Part shown: positions 38,257 through 45,858 of the stretch, piece after piece | Layout of the letters: the number at the start of each line of letters is the position of its first letter | Numbering within the stretch: position 1 is the first letter of the stretch | Assembly: GCF_900156055.1 (NCBI RefSeq) | Contig: NZ_FTMQ01000001.1 | Coordinates: forward strand, 930,001 to 994,000 | DNA length: 64,000 nt | Reading direction: 5' to 3' | Source: Rhizobium sp. RU33A | GTDB taxonomy: Bacteria; Pseudomonadota; Alphaproteobacteria; Rhizobiales; Rhizobiaceae | Translations under genes and position numbers: made by a program | The notes under the pieces: model-generated | Databases searched by the model: none | Told to the model about the DNA's origin: nothing | The model's input: only the letters and a program-made list of their open reading frames with translations

Positions 38257-40299
38257 ATGACCGGGAACCGTGATCCCCTTCTCCAGCCCTTCCGGCTGAA
38301 GCACCTGACCCTGAAGAACCGCATCATGTCCACGGCACATGAGCCGGCCTATTCGGAAGCGGGCATGCCGACCGAGCGCTATCGGCTCTACCACGTCGAA
38401 AAGGCGAAGGGTGGCATTGCGCTGACCATGACCGCAGGCTCCGCCAGTGTCAGCCGCGACAGCCCGCCCGCCTTCGGCAATCTGCTCGCCTGGAAGGACG
38501 AAATCGTCCCGCATCTGAAGCGCCTGACCGACGACTGTCACGAGCATGGCTGCGCCGTGATGATCCAGCTCACCCATCTCGGTCGACGCACCAACTGGAA
38601 CAAGGGCGACTGGCTGCCGGTGCTGGCACCATCACCGATCCGCGAGCCGGCCCACCGGCATTTCCCTAAGGAGATCGAGGACTGGGATATCGAGCGTATC
38701 GTAGAAGACTATGCGACGGCCGCCGCCCGCATGCAGGAAGCCGGCCTCGATGGCATCGAGTTCGAGGCCTATGGCCACCTGATGGACAGCTTCTGGTCAC
38801 CGGCCACCAACCGTCGCGAGGATGAATTCGGCGGCTCGCTCGGCAACCGCATGCGCTTCTCCAACCTGGTGATCGATGCCGTCAGAAAGGCCGTCGGCCC
38901 CGATTTCATCGTCGGCATCCGCATGGTCGCCGACGAGGATTGGGACGAAGGTCTTTCCCGCGACGAGGGTGTGGAGATCGCGAAGCGCTTCGCAGCCGGC
39001 GGCAAGATCGACTTTCTCAACATCATCCGGGGGCATATCGAGCACGACGCGTCCTTGAACAACGTTATCCCGATCCAAGGCATGGCCGCCTCGCCGCATC
39101 TCGATTTCGCCGGTGATATCAGGGCGGTGACCAAGTTCCCGGTTTTCCATGCCGCCCGCATCGCCGATGTCGCGACAGCCCGCCATGCGATTGCCGAGGG
39201 CAAGCTCGACATGGTCGGAATGACCCGCGCCCATATCGCTGATCCGCATATCGTCAGAAAGATCATCGAGGGCCGCGAGCACCAGATCCGCCCCTGCGTC
39301 GGCGCGACATACTGTCTGGACCGCATCTATGAAGGCGGAGAGGCGCTCTGCATCCACAATGCCGCCACCAGCCGCGAGGCACTGATCCCGCATGACCTGC
39401 CGAAAGCGCCAGAGATCCGAAAGGCCGTCGTGGTCGGGGCAGGGCCGGCGGGCCTGGAAGCCGCGCGCGTACTTGCCGAACGCGGGCATCATGTCGAGGT
39501 GCTGGAGGCATCGAGCCGGGCGGGCGGTCAGGTGAACCTGCTCACCCGCAATCCGCGCCGCAAGGAAATGGTCGGCATCGTCGACTGGCGTCTGGCGGAA
39601 CTCGATCGTCTGGGTGTGAGCATCCACTACGACACCTATGCCGGTGTCGATGACGTGCTTGGCCTCGATCCCGACCTGGTTGTCATCGCGACCGGCGGTA
39701 TCGCCCAGTCGCCGGAACTCGAGGCCGGCGATGATCTCGTCACCTCGAGCTGGGATATCCTCGCCGGCAGCGTGAAGCCCGAGGGGCCGGTTCTGCTCTA
39801 CGACGACAATGGCGGGCATCCCGGCATGAGTGCCGCAGAGGTCATCGCCAATGCCGGCGTCGAACTCGAAGTGGTCTCGCCGGAGCGCTTCTTCGCGCCC
39901 GAAATGGGCGGCATGAACCATGTGCCCTATGCCAAGACCTTTGCCGAAAGGAATGTCCGCGTCACGATCAACACCAAGCTTGTTGGCGTCCGCCGCGATG
40001 GCAATGCTCTGCTCGCGACACTCGGCTCGGACTTTTCAGATGTGAGGGTGGAGCGCCGCGTCGCCCAGGTGGTCGTGGAGCACGGCACCATGGCCAATGC
40101 CGATCTCTATCTGGACCTCAAGCCGCTTTCACGCAATCGCGGCGCAGTCGACTATGCCGCGCTGATCGCGAGACGCGAGCCGCTGCCGCTCAAGGATAAG
40201 GCCGCCAGCTTCGACCTTCTACGCATCGGGGATGCGGTCGAAAGCCGCAACATCCACGCGGCCGTCTACGATGCCCTGCGCTATTGCAGCCTGCTTTAG
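38257..40299 (+). CDS. NADH:flavin oxidoreductase, N-methylproline demethylase-like
   Basis: Two-part flavoprotein of 680 residues like trimethylamine dehydrogenase and 2,4-dienoyl-CoA reductase. The FMN TIM barrel (about 1-345) carries HLGRRTNW, EFEAYGHLMDSFWSP and NRREDEFGGSL. An iron-sulfur region follows with Cys347, Cys353 and Cys365, but the usual second Cys is Ala350 (CVGATYC). The FAD/NAD part has VVVGAGPAGLEAARVL (391-406). Close relatives, as recalled, are stachydrine or N-methylproline demethylases. It probably oxidatively demethylates a product of, or parallel to, the MttB-like step. Confidence 0.88.
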   Translation: MTGNRDPLLQPFRLKHLTLKNRIMSTAHEPAYSEAGMPTERYRLYHVEKAKGGIALTMTAGSASVSRDSPPAFGNLLAWKDEIVPHLKRLTDDCHEHGCAVMIQLTHLGRRTNWNKGDWLPVLAPSPIREPAHRHFPKEIEDWDIERIVEDYATAAARMQEAGLDGIEFEAYGHLMDSFWSPATNRREDEFGGSLGNRMRFSNLVIDAVRKAVGPDFIVGIRMVADEDWDEGLSRDEGVEIAKRFAAGGKIDFLNIIRGHIEHDASLNNVIPIQGMAASPHLDFAGDIRAVTKFPVFHAARIADVATARHAIAEGKLDMVGMTRAHIADPHIVRKIIEGREHQIRPCVGATYCLDRIYEGGEALCIHNAATSREALIPHDLPKAPEIRKAVVVGAGPAGLEAARVLAERGHHVEVLEASSRAGGQVNLLTRNPRRKEMVGIVDWRLAELDRLGVSIHYDTYAGVDDVLGLDPDLVVIATGGIAQSPELEAGDDLVTSSWDILAGSVKPEGPVLLYDDNGGHPGMSAAEVIANAGVELEVVSPERFFAPEMGGMNHVPYAKTFAERNVRVTINTKLVGVRRDGNALLATLGSDFSDVRVERRVAQVVVEHGTMANADLYLDLKPLSRNRGAVDYAALIARREPLPLKDKAASFDLLRIGDAVESRNIHAAVYDALRYCSLL

Positions 40300-40311
40300 C
40301 GCATAGAAAAA

Positions 40312-40331
40312 GGCGGCGCCGAAGCGCCGCC
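40312..40331 (-). terminator. Rho-independent terminator of the PRC-barrel gene
   Basis: GGCGGCGC and GCGCCGCC form a perfect 8-bp stem with loop CGAA. On the minus strand it is followed by TTTTTC. It lies between convergent genes and may also help end the flavoprotein transcript. Confidence 0.85.
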
Positions 40332-40364
40332 CCTTAGGACCTTAACACATCCCACGTTCCGGGA

Positions 40365-41030
40365 TTAGTTGTCCGTCGACGAAGTGGTTGTGCCGTCGGT
40401 CGGAGCCATTGTGCCGGTGGTGCCAGCGTCCGCGGCCTGATCATCCAGCGTACGGAACTCCGGAGCGTTGCGCAGGCTGTCAGCCGTCTCCGTGGTCGTT
40501 AGGCGAACTTCTGCCTCGGCGACAACTTCGGCCTGGGTTTCGCCATCGGCGGCCGCATCAGCCGCATCGCCAGTGGCAGTTTCGCGGGTGATGGTGATCT
40601 TGTCGAACGGGATCGCGACGCTCTTTTCGCCAATACCCAGGAAGCCTCCGACACCGACCACTGCGGCTACGATGCCACCGTCGTCCTGAACGAGCAGGTC
40701 GTTGATATTGCCGATCGACTGGTTGTCGGCGGTGTAGATCGCCTGACCCATGAAGTCGTTGACCGAGATCTGGTTTTCAGCCTGTTCCGTCAGGTACGTG
40801 GCAGAGCCAGCGGCGTCAGCCGGAGCCTGGGCCGTGGTGCCCATCGAGCCGGACGTGCCATCCATAGACGCATCCGGGGTAACCGGAGCAGGCGTCGTGG
40901 TCGTGCCGTCCATAGTGGCCGGCGGCGTCGTCGTTGCGCCCGGGGTGGCGTCCTGAGCGACGGCAAACGGGGCCATAGCGGTGGAGCCGAGCAGCATGGC
41001 TGCGGCGAGGGTCTTGAGAGACTTGTTCAT
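40365..41030 (-). CDS. Secreted PRC-barrel domain protein
   Basis: Exported protein of 221 residues. The N-terminus is a signal peptide (KSLKTLAAAMLLGSTAMA, cleavage near AVAQ-D). A Thr/Pro/Ala-rich region (about 28-80) follows, then a PRC-barrel (about 85-160: ISVNDFMGQAIYTADNQSIG, IAAVVGVGGFLGIGEKSVAIPF) and an acidic, Thr/Asp-rich tail. PRC barrels bind proteins or RNA in other contexts; extracytoplasmic forms are common in rhizobia with no assigned role. It is a single-gene unit with its own terminator. Confidence 0.85.
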   Translation of the reverse strand: MNKSLKTLAAAMLLGSTAMAPFAVAQDATPGATTTPPATMDGTTTTPAPVTPDASMDGTSGSMGTTAQAPADAAGSATYLTEQAENQISVNDFMGQAIYTADNQSIGNINDLLVQDDGGIVAAVVGVGGFLGIGEKSVAIPFDKITITRETATGDAADAAADGETQAEVVAEAEVRLTTTETADSLRNAPEFRTLDDQAADAGTTGTMAPTDGTTTSSTDN

Positions 41031-41198
41031 GGTGGACCTACCTTTCCTCTGAGATGGTCTGCGACTGACACTGCCCTTGCTGAAGTGCTGGGCGGCGTCG
41101 GTTCGAGAGGAAAATGTCCGGAGGCCTCGATCGTTCCGCCGGCGAAGTCCTTAATATTTTGAGGGGGTTGCAGGAACAAAATGCGCCGACCGCAGTTT

Positions 41199-41220
41199 GC
41201 GGGGCCGCTTTCGGCCCCGC
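41199..41220. terminator. Strong GC hairpin downstream of the SMP-30 gene
   Basis: GCGGGGCCG and CGGCCCCGC form a perfect 9-bp stem with a CTTT loop, 18 bases beyond the minus-strand stop at 41239. There is no T-run on either side, so it may be a weak terminator or an mRNA-stabilising structure. Confidence 0.5.
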
Positions 41221-41238
41221 GTCGGTAATCCGTTGTAC

Positions 41239-42123
41239 TCAGAGTTTGAACCGCGGTTCTGCCTTGCCCTTGACGCTCACGCCGAGATCGAAGGTCACGC
41301 CCGCGAGCGGATCTTCGGACCGTTCCGCTCCGCTCAATCCTTCCCAGCAGGAGGTCACGGCGAGCCGATCGAGATTGGCGCCATAAAATGCCGGGCAGGT
41401 CGGGCGACGCATCGGCGCTGCGTAGCGGGCGATATGCCGACGGTCGGGCGCATAGCGATCTACCGCGCCGCCGTCCCAGTTGGCATTCCAGATCGTGCCT
41501 TCGAGATCGACGACCGATCCGTCGATGACGCCCTGACGCTGGGACTGATCGATGAATACGGTTGGAGCGGCAGTGGGAAGGCCGGTCGCGGCATCGAGTT
41601 CGACCCGCATCATGTGGTTGACCTTCGAATCGTTGAAGTAGCCGACAGACCCATCCGGCGAGAAGCAGATACCGTTCGGAATGCTGACTGCGTCAAAGAG
41701 CTTGGTCACGGTTGTCCCGGACACATGATAGATGGCGCCGGCACCGGTCTCCGCCGTACGGCTCATCGTGCCGATCCACAGGGCGCCGCTCGGATGGACG
41801 CGGCCGTCATTCGAGCGGTTCTGCGGCTTGTCCTCGATCTTCGCATAGGGCGATAGGGTGCCGCTCATCGTGTCGCGCAGGAAGAGCCCCTGGTCGGAAG
41901 CGATAAGCTGCCGCGTCTCGTCGATAATGGCCAGCACGCTGCCGAGGAAGGGCAGGGCATGCCTGGTCAGACGGCCGCCGGCCACATCGAGTTCGCACAG
42001 CGTCTTGCCGAGTATATCGAACCAGAAAAGCGCGCCGGTTGTCGGGTCGTAGGTCGGCCCCTCTCCCAGTTCCATGTGCTCTTCCGTTAGCGTTCTGCCG
42101 GTAAAGCTCTCTGTTGCGATCAC
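41239..42123 (-). CDS. SMP-30/gluconolactonase family protein
   Basis: Six-bladed beta-propeller of 294 residues, a metal-dependent lactonase by family. The metal-site Glu is in LGEGPTYDPTTGALFWFDI (about 20-38), with further ligands in NDGRVHPSGALWIGTM, SIPNGICFSPDG (Asn) and GVIDGSVVDLEGTIWNANW (Asp). Such proteins open sugar lactones (for example gluconolactone or arabinonolactone) in the cytoplasm. No sugar dehydrogenase lies beside it, so the substrate is open. It is divergent from the luxR-type gene across 333 bases. Confidence 0.87.
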   Translation of the reverse strand: MIATESFTGRTLTEEHMELGEGPTYDPTTGALFWFDILGKTLCELDVAGGRLTRHALPFLGSVLAIIDETRQLIASDQGLFLRDTMSGTLSPYAKIEDKPQNRSNDGRVHPSGALWIGTMSRTAETGAGAIYHVSGTTVTKLFDAVSIPNGICFSPDGSVGYFNDSKVNHMMRVELDAATGLPTAAPTVFIDQSQRQGVIDGSVVDLEGTIWNANWDGGAVDRYAPDRRHIARYAAPMRRPTCPAFYGANLDRLAVTSCWEGLSGAERSEDPLAGVTFDLGVSVKGKAEPRFKL

Positions 42124-42456
42124 GCTTTTCCTCCTTGTCGATTTCGTCTATCTCTGCCGTGCGACGGAGGTCGCAAACAGAGGTTTACGGTAAAATTTAT
42201 GGGGTATCTGGACCCTCGGCGCTTTACAAGTCTATGCTCCGGCAACCCAAAGGAACAGATTCGGTATTGATATCGCCTCTGGGTGTCCTTCGAGCATTCT
42301 TATCGCAAGGTCTCCGACATGGGAGCAGGCGAGGTCAACGGATCGGCTCAAGCCAGGTTTCGCCACGCCTTCGATCTGCAGCCAATGACAGGTGTTGTAG
42401 CAGTTGACGTATACGTCTTGGACAATCTCCTCGATAATCACGACCGGTGACCCGGT
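42124..42456. other. Divergent intergenic region between SMP-30 and luxR-type genes
   Basis: 333 bases without a supported gene. It must carry promoters in both directions. A perfect 12-base palindrome at 42406-42417 is the only clear signal; the rest shows no convincing -35/-10 pair or lux-box-like 18-20-base dyad. Confidence 0.4.
42406..42417. promoter_or_regulatory. Perfect palindrome GACGTATACGTC, candidate operator
   Basis: Twelve bases of perfect dyad symmetry, 40 bases before the luxR-type start codon. The position suits an operator for autoregulation or for another dimeric regulator. Function is inferred from symmetry and position only. Confidence 0.45.
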
Positions 42457-43209
42457 ATGGACGGGTGTGTGATGACGAACCAGGACATGACAGCGGCAGA
42501 GCGGGTCGAAGGTCTGATCACTGACGTCAAGGGTTTCAAGACACAGTTTGATGTATTCCGCTTCATGAAGCGGGTGACGGAGCTTTACGGCGCCCGTGCC
42601 TTCATGGTGCTGAATATGCCGGGTGCCACGGCGCAGGAACTTAGCAGCAGTTCGATCATCACCAATTGGCCATCCGATCTCTTGACCGAGTTCGATCAGA
42701 TTTCCCTGTTGTCTGGCAGCCCCGTGCTGGCCCATCTGCGCCGCTCGTCGATCCCCTTGCGTTTCGACATCGATGACGTGGCCCTGCAGCGCGATCCCCG
42801 ATCCGGTGAGGTCTCGAAGGCGCTGTTTACCCGCTTCCGAATGAGCCGCGGATCCTATTTTCCCGTCCATGATGCTACGGGTGCGCGAGGTGCCGTCTCC
42901 TTCATTGGCGACCGCGATCCCTTCAGCACGATCGAGATGATGGAACTCGCCTATATCGCGACGCATGTCTTCAACCGCCTTGCGGAAATCCGCGAGATGG
43001 ACAGCCGCAACAGCGACATGCTGACCGAACGGGAGCTCGACTGCCTCAACTGGACGGCGGCCGGCAAGACCAGCGTCGAGATCGCGGAAATCCTGACGCT
43101 CTCCGAGCACACGATCAATCACTACCTGAACCGCGCGACGAAGAAGCTGGATGCGGTCAACCGCACCCAGGCCGTCGCCAAGGCACTCAGGCTTGGCTTG
43201 ATCAAGTAA
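42457..43209 (+). CDS. LuxR-type regulator with divergent autoinducer-binding domain
   Basis: Regulator of 250 residues. The N-terminal part (about 20-165) matches the fold pattern of acyl-homoserine-lactone-binding domains, and the C-terminal part (about 188-248: LTERELDCLNWTAAGKTSVEIA, then TINHYLNRATKKL) is a LuxR helix-turn-helix. Aligned by eye, the ligand-pocket residues conserved in TraR/LuxR are changed: the Trp is Leu75, the Tyr Phe79, the Asp before Pro is Ser88 and the second Trp Phe103. No luxI-like synthase is present. It may be an orphan binding another ligand or none. ATG 42472 is an alternative start. Confidence 0.85.
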   Translation: MDGCVMTNQDMTAAERVEGLITDVKGFKTQFDVFRFMKRVTELYGARAFMVLNMPGATAQELSSSSIITNWPSDLLTEFDQISLLSGSPVLAHLRRSSIPLRFDIDDVALQRDPRSGEVSKALFTRFRMSRGSYFPVHDATGARGAVSFIGDRDPFSTIEMMELAYIATHVFNRLAEIREMDSRNSDMLTERELDCLNWTAAGKTSVEIAEILTLSEHTINHYLNRATKKLDAVNRTQAVAKALRLGLIK

Positions 43210-43328
43210 ATGTAAACGCTGGTGCATTTTTGTGCGCCACGCATCATGTCAGCCTAGTTTCCCGGCACAAACTTGATGTGGTGGCGGCCGCAGTGCGCCC
43301 TGGAGCCTGATTTCCCGCCGTTTCGAGT

Positions 43329-43345
43329 TTGGCACGCTTTCTGCA
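43329..43345 (+). promoter_or_regulatory. Sigma54 (RpoN)-type promoter
   Basis: TTGGCACG-CTTT-CTGCA matches the -24/-12 consensus: GG at 43331-43332 and GC at 43343-43344 with exactly 10 bases between. Transcription would start near 43356. It faces the hairpin-rich stretch and mrp. Confidence 0.65.
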
Positions 43346-43355
43346 TTGCTAGTGT

Positions 43356-43449
43356 CAGTCCAGAGGGGACGTTGCACGACACCCGTCAAAGGGTGCAGCC
43401 TGACAAGCCGCCGCGGGGGGGTGCTCTCCGCAGGCGGCTTGTCTGTTTC
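43356..43449 (+). ncRNA. Candidate small RNA or structured mrp leader
   Basis: Downstream of the sigma54-type promoter, about 94 bases without a good ORF fold into at least two hairpins. A small one pairs CACCC with GGGTG (43380-43395). A strong one has a perfect 11-bp stem, 43402-43412 (GACAAGCCGCC) with 43433-43443 (GGCGGCTTGTC), and a G-rich 20-base loop. TGTTTCTG follows, a weak U-tract. It could be a free-standing regulatory RNA ending here or the 5' leader of mrp, whose start is 107 bases further on. Confidence 0.5.
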
Positions 43450-43555
43450 TGCCACAAAGGTCGCAGCCCCGAGCCGTATTTGCTGTTGGCGATTGTCTCG
43501 TGCTCCATTATCTGATTTCCGAGACGTAAGAGACATAAGCGGAAAGAAGATTGAA

Positions 43556-44710
43556 ATGGCCGAACTGTCGCGTGATCGGGTGATTGAGGCACTGAAGGGG
43601 ATCCGCGGACCGGATCTCGATGGCAACATCGTCGATCTCGGCATGGTCTCGGATGTCTTCATCTCCGACGGTAAGGTCTATTTCTCCATCAATGTGCCGG
43701 CCGAGCGCGCCCAGGAACTGGAGCCACTGCGGCAGGCTGCCGAGCGGACGGTGAAGGCGCTGCCCGGTGTGAACGGTGCGGTCGTCAGTCTGACGGCCGA
43801 GCGCAAGCAGGGCTCCACCCCGGCGCCGCCGCGCCCGCAGCCTGCAGCACCTGCCCACAGCCACGGCCACAGTCATGGCCCGGCGCAGAGCGGACCGCAG
43901 CGGACAAAGGCCGGCGTCCCCGGGATCGACGCCATCATCGCGGTCGCCTCCGGCAAGGGTGGCGTCGGCAAATCGACCACGGCCGTCAACCTGGCCCTGG
44001 CGATGAAGGCGAACGGCCTGCGTGTCGGCATTCTCGACGCCGATGTCTACGGTCCTTCCATGCCGCGCCTTCTCGGCATTACCGGGCGCCCGCAGCAGAT
44101 TGAGAACCGCATCATCGTGCCGATGGAGAATTACGGCATCAAGGTCATGTCGATGGGCTTCCTCGTCGATGAGGGAACCGCGATGATCTGGCGCGGCCCG
44201 ATGGTCCAGTCGGCACTGATGCAGATGCTGCGCGAAGTCGCCTGGGGCGATCTCGACGTGCTGGTCGTCGACATGCCGCCGGGCACCGGCGATGCGCAAC
44301 TGACCATGGCCCAGCAGGTGCCGCTGTCGGGAGCGGTCATTGTCTCCACCCCGCAGGACCTCGCCCTCATCGACGCGCGCAAGGGCTTGAACATGTTCAA
44401 CAAGGTCGAGGTGCCTGTTCTCGGCATCGTCGAGAACATGAGCTATTTCATCGCGCCCGACACCGGAAACCGCTACGATATCTTCGGTCATGGTGGCGCG
44501 AGGGCCGAGGCCGAGAAGATCGGTGTACCCTTCCTCGGCGAAGTGCCGCTCACCATCTCGATCCGCGAGACCTCGGATGCGGGAACTCCGGTCGTGGTGA
44601 GCGAACCGGACGGGCCGCAGGCGAAGATCTACCGTGACATCGCGACCAAGGCCTGGGAACAGGTCAAGGCTCGATCGGGTCGCGCAGCGCCGGCGATCGT
44701 TTTCGAGTAA
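43556..44710 (+). CDS. mrp: Mrp/ApbC-type P-loop ATPase, iron-sulfur carrier family
   Basis: Protein of 384 residues implicated by family in iron-sulfur cluster delivery. Residues about 4-80 form the MIP18/DUF59 domain (IVDLGMVSDVFI). A His-rich linker AHSHGHSHG (100-108) follows. The P-loop domain has the deviant Walker A SGKGGVGKSTTAV (132-144) and VVDMPPGTGDAQLT. The CxxC that binds the cluster in many homologues is absent: positions 300 and 303 are Ala and Thr (FIAPDTG). I recall the same change in other alphaproteobacterial members. ATG 43556 follows GCGGAAAGAAG. Confidence 0.92.
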   Translation: MAELSRDRVIEALKGIRGPDLDGNIVDLGMVSDVFISDGKVYFSINVPAERAQELEPLRQAAERTVKALPGVNGAVVSLTAERKQGSTPAPPRPQPAAPAHSHGHSHGPAQSGPQRTKAGVPGIDAIIAVASGKGGVGKSTTAVNLALAMKANGLRVGILDADVYGPSMPRLLGITGRPQQIENRIIVPMENYGIKVMSMGFLVDEGTAMIWRGPMVQSALMQMLREVAWGDLDVLVVDMPPGTGDAQLTMAQQVPLSGAVIVSTPQDLALIDARKGLNMFNKVEVPVLGIVENMSYFIAPDTGNRYDIFGHGGARAEAEKIGVPFLGEVPLTISIRETSDAGTPVVVSEPDGPQAKIYRDIATKAWEQVKARSGRAAPAIVFE

Positions 44711-44865
44711 TCGCTGAGCCTCGGCCTCGACCGGCCATTGCTTCGCTCCGTTGAGGCGTGCGTCGGCTGCATTGCTGTGCTGCAACAATTGCTTTGGCGC
44801 TCCATCCGGGACTATGATTGGTTCCGGATCCAAACTGCGCGGCGTGCCATGAAGGTGACCAGTCC

Positions 44866-45843
44866 TTGATCAGGGCCTATCGACGAGACGGAAGTGCCGA
44901 AATCATCGGCATCGAGCCTCAAGCCAGCAATATATCCGATGACATCATCTGGATCGACTTGATCAAGCCGAGCCGCGACGAGGAACACTTCGTCGAGAGC
45001 CGGATCGGCATCCCGTTGCCGACACCGGATGAGCTGAAGGACATCGAACCGTCCAGCCGGCTCTATGTCGAGCACGATGCGATCTACATGACCGCCTCGC
45101 TGCTCTACAGAGCCGATTCCACCTATCCACTGCTCACCGACGTCGCCTTCATTCTCCATCGCGGGCGCCTGATCACCATCCGCTATGCCGAGCCCAAGGC
45201 CTTCGAACTCTTCAGTGCGAGCCTCCTACGCCTGAACGGACAGTGCGACACCGGCGCGAAACTTCTCGGCCATCTCTTGGAGACGATAGTCGACCGGACC
45301 GCCGAGATCCTGGAAACACTGGCCGCACGCCTAGATGCGCTCTCGATCACGGTCTTTGTCAATCGAAAGGCCGCCAAGCGTCGTCCGCCGCGCTTCCTGG
45401 AAGACAAGCTACTCGATATCGCCAGCCATCATCAGCTTGTTGGGAAGGTGCGTGACAGCCTCGTCTCCTTGTCTCGCCTGGTTTTATTCCTGCAGTCGCA
45501 GCCGGCGGTGCGCCGGGAGGAAGATGCCGCCGAACTCTGCGGCCTGGTTGTCCGCGACCTTCAATCCCTTGGCGAGCACGCGGCTTTCGTCGCCAACAAC
45601 ATAACCTTCATGCTCGATGCCTCGCTCGGCCTCATCAATGTTGAGCAGAATGCCATCATCAAGATCTTCTCGATCGCCTCGGTGGTCTTCCTGCCGCCGA
45701 CCCTTGTCGCGTCGATCTACGGCATGAACTTTCAATTCATGCCGGAACTCGGCTGGAACTTCGGATACCCCATGGCGCTTTTCGCCATGCTGCTCTCCGC
45801 CATCATCCCCTTCTTGTTTTTCCGTTGGAAAGGCTGGCTCTAA
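44866..45843 (+). CDS. CorA family Mg2+/divalent cation transporter
   Basis: Membrane protein of about 325 residues. The long N-terminal cytoplasmic domain (about 1-260, with IIWIDLIKPSRDEE) ends in a long helix, then two transmembrane helices at the C-terminus. The pore signature YGMNF follows the first helix, and a charged Arg/Lys-Trp end (FFRWKGWL) is typical. CorA pentamers import Mg2+ (some export Zn2+). The TTG at 44866 with AAGGTG upstream fits the family N-terminus; the frame is open to 44818. kup starts 15 bases after its stop, suggesting a cation-transport operon. Confidence 0.9.
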   Translation: MIRAYRRDGSAEIIGIEPQASNISDDIIWIDLIKPSRDEEHFVESRIGIPLPTPDELKDIEPSSRLYVEHDAIYMTASLLYRADSTYPLLTDVAFILHRGRLITIRYAEPKAFELFSASLLRLNGQCDTGAKLLGHLLETIVDRTAEILETLAARLDALSITVFVNRKAAKRRPPRFLEDKLLDIASHHQLVGKVRDSLVSLSRLVLFLQSQPAVRREEDAAELCGLVVRDLQSLGEHAAFVANNITFMLDASLGLINVEQNAIIKIFSIASVVFLPPTLVASIYGMNFQFMPELGWNFGYPMALFAMLLSAIIPFLFFRWKGWL

Positions 45844-45858
45844 AGAGCTTGGTATCCC

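Noticed and set aside
42124..42456. A lux-box upstream of the luxR-type gene
   Set aside because: No 18-20-base dyad of tra-box or lux-box type was found; only the 12-base palindrome is clear.
43508..44833. A 441-codon minus-strand frame across mrp
   Set aside because: It is antisense to mrp, whose Walker motif and family length are clear.
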